From Cellulomonas sp. Leaf395 (GTDB lineage: Bacteria > Actinomycetota > Actinomycetes > Actinomycetales > Cellulomonadaceae): a stretch of 64,000 bases of DNA. The stretch spans positions 270,252 through 334,251 of the forward strand of contig NZ_LMQI01000003.1 of NCBI RefSeq assembly GCF_001424125.1. The letters run 5' to 3'. This document shows positions 12,712 through 21,795 of the stretch, one piece after another; within the stretch, counting starts at the first letter, position 1, and every line of letters begins with the position of its first letter. Position numbers and translations under genes: made by a program. The notes under the pieces were generated by a model that ran no database searches, had not been told where the DNA came from, and saw only the letters and a program-made list of their open reading frames with translations.

Positions 12712-13283
12712 TGACCGAGACGACTCTCACGGCTCCGGCGCTCCCGCGTCTGAAGTCCAAGTACAACGACGAGATCCGCAACGCTCTCTTCGAGCAGTTC
12801 TCGCACGAGAACATCAACCAGGTCGCGCGCCTGGTGAAGGTCGTCGTGAACATGGGCGTCGGCGAGGCCGCCAAGGACTCCAAGCTCATCGAGGGCGCGA
12901 TCCGCGACCTGACCCAGATCACGGGTCAGAAGCCGCAGGTCACCAAGGCTCGCAAGTCGATCGCGCAGTTCAAGCTGCGTGAGGGAATGCCCATCGGCGC
13001 CCACGTCACCCTCCGTGGTGACCGTGCCTGGGAGTTCCTGGACCGCCTGCTCTCCACCGCGCTGCCGCGCATCCGTGACTTCCGTGGCCTCTCGCCGCAG
13101 CAGTTCGACGGTCACGGCAACTACACGTTCGGCCTCGTGGAGCAGTCCGTGTTCCACGAGATCGACCAGGACAAGATCGACCGCGTCCGCGGGATGGACA
13201 TCACGGTCGTCACCACGGCTGACACCGACGACGAGGGTCGCGCTTTCCTCAAGCTCCTCGGCTTCCCGTTCAAGGAGATCTGA
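12711..13283 (+). CDS. rplE: 50S ribosomal protein L5
   Basis: L5 binds 5S rRNA and touches the P-site tRNA. The 190-residue protein has [33 protein letters not shown], the [19 protein letters not shown] block and [16 protein letters not shown]. It is tightly packed between rplX and the zinc-type rpsN. Confidence 0.97.
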   Translation: MTETTLTAPALPRLKSKYNDEIRNALFEQFSHENINQVARLVKVVVNMGVGEAAKDSKLIEGAIRDLTQITGQKPQVTKARKSIAQFKLREGMPIGAHVTLRGDRAWEFLDRLLSTALPRIRDFRGLSPQQFDGHGNYTFGLVEQSVFHEIDQDKIDRVRGMDITVVTTADTDDEGRAFLKLLGFPFKEI

Positions 13284-13285
13284 CC

Positions 13286-13471
13286 ATGGCGAAGACCGCC
13301 CTCAAGAACAAGGCTGCTGCCAAGCCGAAGTTCGCGGTGCGTGGCTACACGCGCTGCCAGCGTTGCGGCCGGCCCCACTCGGTGTACCGCAAGTTCGGCC
13401 TGTGCCGGATCTGCGTGCGCGAGATGGCCCACCGCGGCGAGCTTCCCGGCGTCACCAAGAGCAGCTGGTAA
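13286..13471 (+). CDS. rpsN: 30S ribosomal protein S14, zinc-binding type
   Basis: This is the short 61-residue S14 (type Z, also called rpsZ). It has two CxxC pairs, RCQRC and CRIC, that bind one zinc ion, and the family end [13 protein letters not shown]. The gene is 2 nt after rplE. A zinc-free S14 paralogue, if present, is not in this window. Confidence 0.96.
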   Translation: MAKTALKNKAAAKPKFAVRGYTRCQRCGRPHSVYRKFGLCRICVREMAHRGELPGVTKSSW

Positions 13472-13556
13472 TCCCAGAACAACCCAGCAACACGAACGTC
13501 GGTAGGTCCCGCTCTTTCGAGGGCGGGATACCCCGGCGAGGAAGGGCACAAGCCCC

Positions 13557-13955
13557 ATGACCATGACCGACCCCATCGCAGACCTGCTCACGCGGCTGCG
13601 TAACGCGAACTCGGCTCACCACGACACCGTGCTGATCCCGTTCTCGAAGCTGAAGTCGCACATCGCGGAGATCCTCCAGGCGGAGGGCTACATCACGGGC
13701 TGGAAGGTTGAGGACGCCGTCGTCGGCAAGAACCTCATCATCGAGCTCAAGTACGGCCCCAACCGCGAGCGTGCGCTCGCCGGCGTCAAGCGCGTGTCCA
13801 AGCCGGGCCTGCGCGTGTACGCCAAGTCGACCAACCTGCCCAAGGTGCTCGGCGGCCTCGGCGTGGCGATCCTGTCCACGTCCTCCGGTCTCCTCACCGA
13901 CAAGCAGGCCGCCAAGAAGGGCGTGGGTGGGGAAGTCCTCGCCTACGTCTGGTAA
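13557..13955 (+). CDS. rpsH: 30S ribosomal protein S8
   Basis: S8 is a central-domain assembly protein that in some bacteria represses the spc operon. The 132-residue protein has [16 protein letters not shown], the AEGYI segment, and the C-terminal [26 protein letters not shown]. Two in-frame ATGs exist (13557 and 13563); the first is used as it is common in actinobacterial S8. An 85-nt gap before it contains a weak hairpin (TCCCGC 13507-13512, GCGGGA 13523-13528). Confidence 0.96.
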   Translation: MTMTDPIADLLTRLRNANSAHHDTVLIPFSKLKSHIAEILQAEGYITGWKVEDAVVGKNLIIELKYGPNRERALAGVKRVSKPGLRVYAKSTNLPKVLGGLGVAILSTSSGLLTDKQAAKKGVGGEVLAYVW

Positions 13956-13979
13956 GTCCGAGACGGAAAGGAGCTAGCC

Positions 13980-14519
13980 ATGTCCCGAATCGGCAGAGTC
14001 CCCGTCCCGGTCCCCACCGGCGTGGATGTCGACATCAACGGTGCGGTCGTGACGGTCAAGGGCCCCAAGGGCACCCTGACGCACACGATCCCCGCACCCA
14101 TCGAGGTGGCGCGCGACGAGGCAGGTGCCCTCGTGGTGACCCGCCCCGACGACGAGCGCGCCTCGCGCTCGCTGCACGGCCTCACCCGCACGCTGCTGGC
14201 GAACCTCGTCATCGGCGTGACGGAGGGCTACGTCAAGAAGCTCGAGATCGTCGGTACTGGTTACCGCGTGGCGGCGAAGGGTGCGGACCTCGAGTTCGCG
14301 CTCGGGTTCAGCCACTCGGTCACGGTCAACCCGCCGGAGGGCATCACCTTCGTCGTCGAAGCCCCCACGCGTTTCTCGGTGCAAGGCATCGACAAGCAGC
14401 AGGTGGGCGAGGTCGCCGCAAACATCCGCAAGATCCGCAAGCCTGAGCCGTACAAGGGCAAGGGCGTGCGGTACGCGGGCGAGAACGTGCGCCGCAAGGT
14501 CGGAAAGGCCGGTAAGTAG
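13980..14519 (+). CDS. rplF: 50S ribosomal protein L6
   Basis: L6 lies near the factor-binding site. The 179-residue protein starts [12 protein letters not shown], has two copies of the L6 fold, and ends with the family signature [31 protein letters not shown] is the ribosome binding site. Confidence 0.97.
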   Translation: MSRIGRVPVPVPTGVDVDINGAVVTVKGPKGTLTHTIPAPIEVARDEAGALVVTRPDDERASRSLHGLTRTLLANLVIGVTEGYVKKLEIVGTGYRVAAKGADLEFALGFSHSVTVNPPEGITFVVEAPTRFSVQGIDKQQVGEVAANIRKIRKPEPYKGKGVRYAGENVRRKVGKAGK

Positions 14520-14521
14520 CC

Positions 14522-14893
14522 ATGGCTCTCAAGATCCTCGGCAAGGGCAAGCGTGTTGCCCGCCAGCGTCGTCACCTCCGCCTTCGCAAGAAGGTTTCCG
14601 GCTCGGCTGCGCGTCCCCGTCTCGTCGTGACCCGGTCCGCCCGGCACATCACGGCGCAGGTCGTGGACGACGGCATCGGCCAGACTCTCGTGTCCGCGTC
14701 GACCCTCGAGGCCGACCTGCGTGGCTCGAACGACGACAAGACTGCCAAGGCCCGCAAGGTCGGCGAGCTCATCGCCGAGCGTGCGAAGGCTGCCGGCCTT
14801 GACGCTGTGGTCTTCGACCGCGGCGGCAACAAGTACCACGGCCGTGTCGCCGCGGTGGCTGACGGCGCCCGTGAGGGTGGGCTGAAGCTGTGA
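14522..14893 (+). CDS. rplR: 50S ribosomal protein L18
   Basis: L18 binds 5S rRNA. The 123-residue protein has [27 protein letters not shown], a basic 5S-binding start, and the end [24 protein letters not shown]. It follows rplF by 2 nt. Confidence 0.97.
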   Translation: MALKILGKGKRVARQRRHLRLRKKVSGSAARPRLVVTRSARHITAQVVDDGIGQTLVSASTLEADLRGSNDDKTAKARKVGELIAERAKAAGLDAVVFDRGGNKYHGRVAAVADGAREGGLKL

Positions 14894-14930
14894 CGACCAC
14901 GACCTTCCGAACGAAGAAGAGGACTCACTG

Positions 14931-15596
14931 ATGGCTGCTCCTCAGCGCAGCAACACCGGGGCGCCCGCGGGCGGCACCGGCGGAGGCGGCGACCGTCGTG
15001 ACGGCGGTCGTGGCCGTGACGGTGGCGGCGGCCGTGGCCGCGACGCCGCAGAGAAGAGCGCGTTCCTCGAGCGCGTCGTGACGATCAACCGCGTGGCCAA
15101 GGTCGTCAAGGGCGGCCGGCGCTTCAGCTTCACCGCGCTCGTCGTGGTCGGCGACGGCGATGGCACCGTGGGTGTCGGCTACGGGAAGGCCAAGGAGGTG
15201 CCCGCGGCGATCGCCAAGGGTGTCGAGGAGGCCAAGAAGAACTTCTTCAAGGTCCCCCGCATCCAGGGCACCATCCCGCACCCCATCCAGGGTGAGGCCG
15301 CTGCCGGCGTCGTCTTCCTGCGTCCGGCCTCGCCGGGTACCGGTGTGATCGCCGGTGGTCCGGTGCGCGCCGTGCTCGAGTGCGCCGGTATCCACGACGT
15401 CCTGAGCAAGTCGCTCGGCTCGTCCAACGCGATCAACATCGTGCACGCCACGGTCGCGGCCCTGCGTGGCCTCGAGCGTCCCGAGGCCGTGGCCGCGCGC
15501 CGTGGTCTCCCGGTCGAGCACGTCGTCCCGGCTGCCCTCCTCCGTGCCCAGGCTGCCGGCCTGGCCGCAGCGGCGGGCTCGAAGGCAGGTGCCTGA
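14931..15596 (+). CDS. rpsE: 30S ribosomal protein S5
   Basis: S5 helps decoding accuracy and mRNA unwinding. The 221-residue protein has the S5 core [37 protein letters not shown] and the C-terminal fold. An N-terminal Gly/Arg/Asp-rich extension of about 40 residues precedes the core, which resembles RGG-type RNA-binding tails and is longer than in E. coli. The stop overlaps the rpmD ATG. Confidence 0.96.
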   Translation: MAAPQRSNTGAPAGGTGGGGDRRDGGRGRDGGGGRGRDAAEKSAFLERVVTINRVAKVVKGGRRFSFTALVVVGDGDGTVGVGYGKAKEVPAAIAKGVEEAKKNFFKVPRIQGTIPHPIQGEAAAGVVFLRPASPGTGVIAGGPVRAVLECAGIHDVLSKSLGSSNAINIVHATVAALRGLERPEAVAARRGLPVEHVVPAALLRAQAAGLAAAAGSKAGA

Positions 15597-15778
15597 TGGC
15601 TCGACTCAAGGTGACCCAGACGCGTTCTGGCATCGGCGGTAAGCAGAACCAGCGCGACACCCTGCGCACCCTCGGCCTCAAGCGGATCGGCGACGTCGTC
15701 GTCAAGGAGGACCGCCCTGAGATCCGCGGCATGGTCAAGACGGTGACGCACCTTGTCGCGGTCGAAGAGGTGGAGTGA
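15596..15778 (+). CDS. rpmD: 50S ribosomal protein L30
   Basis: The 60-residue protein has the complete L30 sequence pattern: [30 protein letters not shown] and the end [18 protein letters not shown] at 15596 overlaps the rpsE TGA, although the frame continues upstream through rpsE as a shadow. It overlaps or abuts rplO. Confidence 0.95.
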   Translation: MARLKVTQTRSGIGGKQNQRDTLRTLGLKRIGDVVVKEDRPEIRGMVKTVTHLVAVEEVE

Positions 15779-15780
15779 CC

Positions 15781-16494
15781 ATGGCTGACGAGAACGAGAA
15801 GGGCACCGACGAGGTGACGGCCCCGAAGAAGGCCGCCGCCAAGAAGGTTCCCGCGAAGAAGGCTGCCGACGCGGAGTCCGCTCCGAAGGCGACCAAGGCG
15901 AAGTCGGAGAAGGCTGCCGACAAGGCCGAGGCGAAGACCGAGGCTGCACCGAAGGCGAAGGCCGCCAAGGCCGAGTCCAAGGCGGCGCCGAAGAAGTCGG
16001 TCTCCGCCGCGGCGGCGAAGGCGGCCGAGGCCGCTGCGCAGCCCGGCAACGGCGGCACGCTCAAGGTGCACCACCTCCGTCCGGCCCCGGGCGCCAAGAC
16101 CGCCAAGACCCGCGTGGGTCGTGGCGAGGCGTCCAAGGGCAAGACGGCCGGTCGTGGCACCAAGGGCACCAAGGCCCGCTACCAGGTGCCGACGCGCTTC
16201 GAGGGTGGGCAGATGCCTCTGCACATGCGCCTCCCGAAGCTGCGCGGCTTCAAGAACCCGTTCCGCGTCGAGTACCAGGTGGTCAACCTGGACAAGCTCT
16301 CGGCGCTGTACCCGAACGGTGGCGACGTGACTGTCGCCGACCTCGTGGCGAAGGGCGCTGTCCGCAAGGGCGAGCCCGTCAAGGTGCTCGGTACCGGTGA
16401 GCTCACGGTCAAGGTCTCTGTCGCGGTCGACGCCTACTCGGCGTCCGCGAAGGACGCGATCGTGGCTGCCGGCGGAAGCGTCGCGCAGGACTGA
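15781..16494 (+). CDS. rplO: 50S ribosomal protein L15 with long Lys/Ala-rich N-terminal extension
   Basis: L15 is a late-assembly 50S protein. The canonical L15 starts only at about residue 94 ([22 protein letters not shown]), followed by the glycine-rich signature and the usual C terminus. The first 90 or so residues are rich in Ala, Lys and Glu, with repeated KKAAAKK and [10 protein letters not shown] units like histone H1 tails. The protein is 237 residues, against about 145-150 for the family. ATG at 15781 is used; a GTG at 15775 overlaps the rpmD stop. No ATG with a ribosome binding site is seen near the core start, so the extension is probably translated. Confidence 0.93.
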   Translation: MADENEKGTDEVTAPKKAAAKKVPAKKAADAESAPKATKAKSEKAADKAEAKTEAAPKAKAAKAESKAAPKKSVSAAAAKAAEAAAQPGNGGTLKVHHLRPAPGAKTAKTRVGRGEASKGKTAGRGTKGTKARYQVPTRFEGGQMPLHMRLPKLRGFKNPFRVEYQVVNLDKLSALYPNGGDVTVADLVAKGAVRKGEPVKVLGTGELTVKVSVAVDAYSASAKDAIVAAGGSVAQD

Positions 16495-16501
16495 TCGAAG
16501 G

Positions 16502-16539
16502 ACGGGACCGGTGGGGACGTAGTTACCCACCGGTCCCGT
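16502..16539 (+). terminator. Terminator-like hairpin after rplO
   Basis: Arms at 16502-16515 (ACGGGACCGGTGGG) and 16526-16539 are exact inverted repeats around a 10-nt loop, followed by TCCG and only scattered T. It should end or attenuate the S10-spc transcript before secY. Confidence 0.65.
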
Positions 16540-16562
16540 TCCGTATGTCAGCGGGCATCAGT

Positions 16563-16568
16563 TAGGGT
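16563..16568 (+). promoter_or_regulatory. secY: -10 box for a secY transcript
   Basis: TAGGGT fits TANNNT. Transcription 7 nt downstream would begin exactly at the GTG of 16575-16577, which is in frame with secY. The -35 region is weak. A start here after the terminator at 16502-16539 would make secY-adk-map a separate unit. Confidence 0.45.
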
Positions 16569-16655
16569 GCCCCGGTGCTCGCGACTCGTCGCGGGCTGCA
16601 CGGCCGGAATGGCCCGGTCGTACGAGATGCCGCTCCGGCGGCCCAGGAGGACCAG

Positions 16656-17951
16656 GTGCTAGGCGCATTCGTGCGGGCGTTCCGAACGCCCGACCTGCGG
16701 CGCAAGCTGCTCTTCACCATCGGGATCATGGTGCTCTTCCGTGTCGGCTCGTTCCTGCCGACCCCTGGGGTCTCCTACCCGAACGTGCAGACGTGTATCG
16801 AGCAGTCGCAGGGCAACGACCTGCTCGGGCTGGTGAACCTGTTCAGCGGCGGAGCGCTGCTGCAGCTCTCGGTGTTCGCGCTCGGGATCATGCCGTACAT
16901 CACGGCGAGCATCATCGTGCAGCTGCTCCGGGTGGTCATCCCTCGCTTCGAGGAGCTGCACAGGGAGGGCCAGTCCGGCACCGCGAAGCTCACGCAGTAC
17001 ACGCGGTACCTGACGATCGGCCTCGCGGTCCTGCAGTCGACGACGATCATCACGGTCGCGCGCAGCGGTCAGCTGTTCAGCGGGTGCACGGTCGACGTCA
17101 TCCCGAACGACTCGTGGCAGACGCTGCTGCTCATGGTGATCACCATGACGGCCGGTACCGGCCTGATCATGTGGCTCGGCGAGCTGATCACCGAGCGCGG
17201 CGTCGGCAACGGCATGTCGTTGCTCATCTTCACGTCGATCGCGGCCAGCTTCCCGGGCGCCATGTGGTCGATCGCCGGTGGCGACAACGGCGTCTCGAAG
17301 TTCATCGTGGTCATGGCGATCGTCGTCCTGGTCATCGCCCTGGTGGTGTTCGTCGAGCAGTCGCAGCGGCGCGTGCCTGTCCAGTACGCGAAGCGCATGG
17401 TCGGCCGTCGCATGTACGGCGGATCGAGCACCTACATCCCGATCAAGATCAACATGGCCGGCGTCATCCCGGTGATCTTCGCGTCATCGCTGCTCGCCGT
17501 GCCCGGCCTGCTCGCCCAGTTCGGCGACCCGGCCGCGGGCTGGGTCCAGTGGGTCACGCGCTACCTGGCATCGCCGAGCGCGCCGCTGCACCTGGCCATC
17601 TACGTCGTCCTGATCATCTTCTTCTGCTACTTCTACACGGCGATCACGTTCAACCCGGACGAGGTCGCGGACAACATGAAGAAGTACGGCGGGTTCATCC
17701 CCGGCATCCGTGCCGGGCGGCCGACCGCCGAGTACCTCGACTACGTCATCTCGCGGATCACCGCGCCCGGTTCGGTGTACCTGGCGATCGTCGCGCTCAT
17801 CCCGACGATCGCGTTCATCGTGCTCGGCGTCGGGGCGAACATCCCGTTCGGTGGGGCATCGATCCTCATCGTCGTCGGGGTCGGGCTCGAGACCGTGAAG
17901 CAGATCGAGTCCCAGCTGCAGCAGCGGCACTACGAAGGGTTCTTGCGTTGA
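16656..17951 (+). CDS. secY: Preprotein translocase subunit SecY
   Basis: SecY is the channel of the Sec translocon in the cytoplasmic membrane. The 431-residue protein shows ten hydrophobic segments, the plug region after GIMVLFRVGSFLPTPGV, and the conserved loops ARRMVGRRMYGG-like (here YAKRMVGRRMYGG) and GFIPGIRAGRPTAEYL. GTG at 16656 is chosen because AGGAGG at 16645-16650 lies 5 nt before it and the N terminus LGAFVRAFRTPDLRRK is typical. An in-frame GTG at 16575, placed 6 nt after a -10 box, could give a form with 27 extra residues from a leaderless mRNA. Confidence 0.95.
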   Translation: MLGAFVRAFRTPDLRRKLLFTIGIMVLFRVGSFLPTPGVSYPNVQTCIEQSQGNDLLGLVNLFSGGALLQLSVFALGIMPYITASIIVQLLRVVIPRFEELHREGQSGTAKLTQYTRYLTIGLAVLQSTTIITVARSGQLFSGCTVDVIPNDSWQTLLLMVITMTAGTGLIMWLGELITERGVGNGMSLLIFTSIAASFPGAMWSIAGGDNGVSKFIVVMAIVVLVIALVVFVEQSQRRVPVQYAKRMVGRRMYGGSSTYIPIKINMAGVIPVIFASSLLAVPGLLAQFGDPAAGWVQWVTRYLASPSAPLHLAIYVVLIIFFCYFYTAITFNPDEVADNMKKYGGFIPGIRAGRPTAEYLDYVISRITAPGSVYLAIVALIPTIAFIVLGVGANIPFGGASILIVVGVGLETVKQIESQLQQRHYEGFLR

Positions 17952-18529
17952 GCACCCGCCTCGTCCTGCTAGGCCCGCCGGGGGCGGGCAAGGGCACCCA
18001 GGCCGCGCGGCTCGCCGAGCGGTTCGGCGTGCCGACCATCTCCACCGGTGACCTGTTCCGCGCCAACATCAAGGGCGGCACGCCGCTCGGGCGCACGGTG
18101 CAGGAGTACACCTCTCGCGGGGCCCTGGTGCCGGACTCCGTCACCAACGACATGGTGCGCGACCGGCTCGCGCAGGACGACGTCGCGGAGGGGTTCCTGC
18201 TCGACGGGTACCCGCGCAACGTCGCACAGGTGGGGGAGCTCGACGCGATCCTTGCCGACGCCGGCCTGACGCTCGACCTCGCGGTGGAGATCACGGCGGA
18301 CTCGGACATCGTGGCCGAGCGGCTGCTGAAGCGTGCCGAGATCGAGGGCCGCGAGGACGACACCGAGGCCGTCGTCCGGCACCGGCTCGACGTCTATGCC
18401 GAGGAGACGGCACCGATCGCGCGGGTGTACTCCGAGCGTGGCCTGCTCGTCCAGGTGGACGGGATCGGGGACGTCGACGCGGTCACCGAGCGTCTGGTGG
18501 CGGCGATCGGCGCGACGACCGGGCGCTGA
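17948..18529 (+). CDS. adk: Adenylate kinase
   Basis: It converts ATP and AMP into two ADP. The 193-residue protein has the P-loop GPPGAGKGTQA (about residues 9-19), the AMP site STGDLFR, the LLDGYPRN motif (usually DGFPR) and the short lid of the non-zinc type, REDD. The start is a TTG that overlaps the secY stop (TTGA), giving the usual N terminus STRLVLLGPPG. It is followed after 2 nt by map, the common secY-adk-map order. Confidence 0.95.
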   Translation: MSTRLVLLGPPGAGKGTQAARLAERFGVPTISTGDLFRANIKGGTPLGRTVQEYTSRGALVPDSVTNDMVRDRLAQDDVAEGFLLDGYPRNVAQVGELDAILADAGLTLDLAVEITADSDIVAERLLKRAEIEGREDDTEAVVRHRLDVYAEETAPIARVYSERGLLVQVDGIGDVDAVTERLVAAIGATTGR

Positions 18530-18531
18530 CG

Positions 18532-19374
18532 GTGTTCGGGCGCGAACGGATCGAGTACAAGAGCCCGGACCAGGTGCTGCTCATGCGGCGCGCAGGTCTG
18601 GTGGTCGCCGAGGCGCTCGCCGCGGTCCGTGAGCGTGCGACGCCCGGCGTCACCACTGCACAGCTCGACGCGGTCGCGGCGGAGGTCATCGCAGACAACA
18701 ACGCGACGGCGTCCTTCCTGGGCTACCTCGGGTACCCGGCCACGCTCTGCGTGTCGGTCAACGACGAGGTCGTGCACGGGATCCCGGGTGCCCGGGTGCT
18801 CGAGCCCGGTGACGTGGTGTCGATCGACTGCGGCGCGATCGTCGACGGATGGCACGGTGACTCCGCGATCACGGTCGTCCTCGACGGCGCCACGTCGGAT
18901 GACATCGACCTGGCGGCCACCACCGAGCGGGCCATGTGGGCCGGCATCGCGGCGCTGGCGGGGGCCGAGCGCCTCGGGGCGGTGGGGGAGGCGGTGGAGG
19001 ACGTCGTCGATGCCGCCGCGTCTGCCGGCCTGAACGGCGGCGCCCGGTACGGGCTCGTCGAGGAGTACGTCGGCCACGGGATCGGCACCTCGATGCACCA
19101 GCCGCCGGACGTCCCGAACTTCCGCAGCCGAGATCGCGGTCCGCGGGTCCGACCGGGCCTGTGCGTCGCGGTCGAGCCCATGGTGGTCCGTGGGCAGCGG
19201 TTCACGCAGATCCTGGACGACGACTGGACGGTCGTCACGTCCGACGGCTCCCGTGCGTCGCACTGGGAGCACACGGTCGCCGTCCTGGAGGACGGCATCT
19301 GGGTGCTCACGGCCGCGGACGGTGGCGCGCAGGAGCTCGGCGCGCGTGGCGTGACGGTCGCCCCGCTCGGCTGA
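18532..19374 (+). CDS. map: Methionine aminopeptidase, type I
   Basis: MetAP removes the initiator Met from new proteins. The 280-residue protein has all five metal ligands of the pita-bread fold in order: Asp in SIDCGAI, Asp in WHGDSAI, His in YVGHGIG, Glu in AVEPMVV and Glu in HWEHTVA. No N-terminal zinc finger is present. The GTG start is 2 nt after adk. A short palindrome (19388-19399, CCGCACGTGCGG) follows the stop but is not a convincing terminator. Confidence 0.95.
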   Translation: MFGRERIEYKSPDQVLLMRRAGLVVAEALAAVRERATPGVTTAQLDAVAAEVIADNNATASFLGYLGYPATLCVSVNDEVVHGIPGARVLEPGDVVSIDCGAIVDGWHGDSAITVVLDGATSDDIDLAATTERAMWAGIAALAGAERLGAVGEAVEDVVDAAASAGLNGGARYGLVEEYVGHGIGTSMHQPPDVPNFRSRDRGPRVRPGLCVAVEPMVVRGQRFTQILDDDWTVVTSDGSRASHWEHTVAVLEDGIWVLTAADGGAQELGARGVTVAPLG

Positions 19375-19628
19375 AGGTCCCAGGCGTCCGCACGTGCGGC
19401 GCGAGATCCGCCGTGTGCTCGGTTGTCCACAATTCGCCCCTGAGCGGCCGAAACGCACGCGCGACGACCGGTTTGTCGGATACGGTCCTGCCGTGGCGGT
19501 GAACTCTCCGCCACGGGTGCTCCCGGGGCCCGCTCGGTCGTCTGATCGGTGCGGTGAGGGGTGTGAGCGCCCGACTCCCGGCAGGCGCGTGGTCAGCGCG
19601 CGCCTGCACTCGACGTGATGGGTGACCC

Positions 19629-20480
19629 ATGCAGCGCAGCGTTCTCTCCTCCCTGACCTCCTCCCGTCCTCGTCGGAGCGGCCGCGTGCTCGGCGTCGTC
19701 GCCGTGTCCTCGGCCCTCCTCCTCTCGCTCGGTGCGGGCGCGGCCCACGCCACCGGCGGCGGCGACGGCGAGCAGACGCCGCAGCCGTCCCTGTCGGCGA
19801 AGCAGGAGACCACCGCCGCGTACGTGTACCGCAAGAAGGACCTCGGCAAGGATGCGGCGTGGAGGAACTCGACCCAGCAGTACCTCGCCGCTACATGGCC
19901 GGGCGGGTCCTGGCGCGACGACCTCACCCTCGCGGAGATCCAGGCGGCTCTGCCTGCTGGCGTGACGCTCTGCGGCGAGGGGTGGGGAATCCAGCAGGAC
20001 AAGGCCTATGGCGACGAGACGGTCTTCACCGAGAGCGCTGCACCGCTCTACCCGGACAACTTCATCGGCTGGTGGGACGAGGAGACCCAGGCAGGCGCGA
20101 TCTTCGATGCCGAGCACTGGGAGCTGTCGGAGGTGGTAACGCAGACCGTCCCGGAGTGCGGCTCGACGTCGACCCCGACGCCGTCGCAGTCCGTGCCTGC
20201 GTCCACGCCGAGCGAGACGTCCACGGCGACACCAACCCCGGTCGCCCAGGTCGCTGACGACCCGGCCCCGGCCTCGACTCCGACGCCGACTGCGGTGGTT
20301 CTCGCCCTCACGCCGACCCCCAGTGCGACGGTCTACTCGCAGGTCCTGGCAACCGGCGACACGGGGGGAGCGGCGCTGGCCGCCACCGGCTCGTCGCCGC
20401 TGCCGGACATCCTCGCGGGCGGGATCCTCGTGCTCTCGGGTGCCGCCCTGCTCCTGGCGCGGCGCCTCCGCAGCAGCTGA
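19629..20480 (+). CDS. Cell-surface protein with LAATG sorting signal
   Basis: The 283-residue protein has a signal peptide (basic start, hydrophobic stretch to about residue 42 ending AHA). A mature domain of about 120 residues follows, with two Cys and Trp-rich segments (TWPGGSWRDDL, FIGWWDEETQAGAIFDAEHWEL). A Thr/Pro/Ser-rich wall-spanning linker and a C-terminal sorting signal, LAATG (residues 250-254), complete it, with a hydrophobic helix and the RRLRSS tail. LAxTG is the signal used by class E sortases of Actinobacteria, so covalent attachment to peptidoglycan is likely. The mature domain is not recognised. No sortase gene is in the window. The 254-nt gap before it shows no clear promoter. 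Confidence 0.75.
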   Translation: MQRSVLSSLTSSRPRRSGRVLGVVAVSSALLLSLGAGAAHATGGGDGEQTPQPSLSAKQETTAAYVYRKKDLGKDAAWRNSTQQYLAATWPGGSWRDDLTLAEIQAALPAGVTLCGEGWGIQQDKAYGDETVFTESAAPLYPDNFIGWWDEETQAGAIFDAEHWELSEVVTQTVPECGSTSTPTPSQSVPASTPSETSTATPTPVAQVADDPAPASTPTPTAVVLALTPTPSATVYSQVLATGDTGGAALAATGSSPLPDILAGGILVLSGAALLLARRLRSS

Positions 20481-20492
20481 TCGAACGTCGGA

Positions 20493-20520
20493 GGGCCGCC
20501 GTCGCACGTGACGGCGGCCC
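20493..20520 (+). terminator. Terminator-like hairpin after the LAATG protein gene
   Basis: GGGCCGCCGTC (20493-20503) and GACGGCGGCCC (20510-20520) are perfect 11-bp arms with a 6-nt loop, 12 nt after the stop codon. A T-tract is absent, as is usual at this GC content. Confidence 0.6.
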
Positions 20521-20600
20521 ACCGCGCGTCCCCGTGCACCCAGGTCGCAGACGGGCGAGTGAGGTGTGGCGGACCGCACGCGGCACGGGACGGCGGCGGT

Positions 20601-20629
20601 TTCGTCCCTCGGGCCGGATGGCGTAAGGT
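20601..20629 (+). promoter_or_regulatory. Possible promoter of the infA operon
   Basis: A TAAGGT -10 box (20624-20629) lies 144 nt before infA. A weak -35 (TTCGTC, 20601-20606) is 17 bp upstream. The gap 20481-20772 otherwise holds only the terminator at 20493-20520. Confidence 0.35.
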
Positions 20630-20772
20630 TGTCCGTTGGGTGTGCGCCCGGTTCTCGTGGCGCGCTGTGCCCACCGAGATTCCCAGCAGGATCCCACCAC
20701 GCTGACCCGTCCACTCCTGGGCGGGCCGGCCGATGTGGGCTGATCCATCAGAACCGACAGTTAGCGGAGGAT

Positions 20773-20994
20773 ATGGCGAAGAAGGACGGTGTCATCGAGA
20801 TCGAGGGCAGCGTCGTGGAGGCTCTGCCGAACGCGATGTTTCGCGTGGAGCTCACCAACGGCCACAAGGTACTCGCCCACATCTCGGGCAAGATGCGACA
20901 GCACTACATCCGGATCCTCCCCGAGGACCGGGTGGTGGTCGAGCTGAGCCCGTACGACCTGTCCCGTGGCCGGATCGTCTACCGCTACAAGTAA
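20773..20994 (+). CDS. infA: Translation initiation factor IF-1
   Basis: IF-1 binds the 30S A site during initiation. The 73-residue OB-fold protein has the full family sequence pattern ([48 protein letters not shown]). The frame is open upstream, but ATG at 20773 follows GCGGAGGA and gives the normal length. It heads the alpha-type operon. Confidence 0.97.
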   Translation: MAKKDGVIEIEGSVVEALPNAMFRVELTNGHKVLAHISGKMRQHYIRILPEDRVVVELSPYDLSRGRIVYRYK

Positions 20995-21054
20995 CAGCCA
21001 CTCGATCACGCCGTCAGCCTTTTCAGGGGCGCAACGGCGGCGGAGGAACACGCG

Positions 21055-21168
21055 ATGAAGGTCAAGCCCAGCGTCAAGAAGATCTGCGACAAGTGCAAGG
21101 TGATCCGCCGGCACGGTCGCGTCCAGGTGATCTGCGAGAACCTGCGCCACAAGCAGCGCCAGGGCTGA
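21055..21168 (+). CDS. rpmJ: 50S ribosomal protein L36
   Basis: This 37-residue protein is the zinc-binding L36: [20 protein letters not shown], with the CDKC pair, a third Cys in VICENLRH and the His ligand. The ribosome binding site is CGGAGGAA before ATG 21055. It lies in the usual place between infA and rpsM. Confidence 0.96.
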   Translation: MKVKPSVKKICDKCKVIRRHGRVQVICENLRHKQRQG

Positions 21169-21180
21169 TGCCCTGACGCC

Positions 21181-21232
21181 GGTCCGTCGGACCAGCAGCT
21201 CGACCAGCACCACCGGTCCTCCGCGGAGGACC
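21181..21232 (+). promoter_or_regulatory. Two overlapping-choice hairpins in the rpmJ-rpsM gap
   Basis: GGTCCGTCGGACC (21181-21193) is a short hairpin and GGTCCTCCGCGGAGGACC (21215-21232) is an 18-nt perfect palindrome. Both use GGTCC/GGACC arms, so the left arm of the first can also pair with the right arm of the second. The 186-nt gap thus could switch between structures before rpsM. Confidence 0.4.
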
Positions 21233-21354
21233 AGCAAGCGCACAGCCACTCCGGCGTTCACCCGCCGGTGCACCCTCGGTCGGAGGCCGGGGCCCGCAGC
21301 ACGCGGGAGGGCAGTGCGGCAGACCTCCGAAGCAGTTCAGGAGCCACCAGGCAC

Positions 21355-21735
21355 ATGGCACGTCTTATCGGCGTCGACCTCCCCCGCGAGAAGCGGCTCG
21401 AGATCGCGCTCACCTACATCTACGGGGTCGGCCGTACCCGCGCCCAGGCAACTCTGGCCGCGACCGGCATCAGCCCGGACCTGCGCGTGAAGGACCTCGG
21501 CGACGCCGAGCTCGTCGCGCTGCGTGACTTCCTCGAGACGAGCTACAAGCTCGAGGGTGACCTTCGTCGTGAGGTCGCTGCGGACATCCGCCGCAAGGTC
21601 GAGATCGGCTGCTACGAGGGCCTGCGCCACCGCCGTGGCCTTCCGGTGCGCGGCCAGCGCACCAAGACCAACGCGCGTACCCGCAAGGGTCCGAAGCGCA
21701 CCGTCGCCGGCAAGAAGAAGGCCGGGCGCAAGTAG
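21355..21735 (+). CDS. rpsM: 30S ribosomal protein S13
   Basis: S13 forms intersubunit bridges from the 30S head. The 126-residue protein has [29 protein letters not shown], and the C-terminal basic tail [20 protein letters not shown] at 21355 gives the family start; the frame is open upstream without similarity. AGGAGCC at 21339-21345 provides the ribosome binding site. Confidence 0.96.
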   Translation: MARLIGVDLPREKRLEIALTYIYGVGRTRAQATLAATGISPDLRVKDLGDAELVALRDFLETSYKLEGDLRREVAADIRRKVEIGCYEGLRHRRGLPVRGQRTKTNARTRKGPKRTVAGKKKAGRK

Positions 21736-21795
21736 CCCTCCGCCCCGGGCGCCTCGCGCCAGGGCAAGCCGATCAGACCTCGAGAGAAGAAGAGA

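Noticed and set aside
16793..17947. Long plus-strand frame upstream of adk that would extend it to 578 residues
   Set aside because: The extra 385 residues are an Arg/Ala-rich out-of-frame translation of secY. The adenylate kinase N terminus at the TTG of 17948 is complete.
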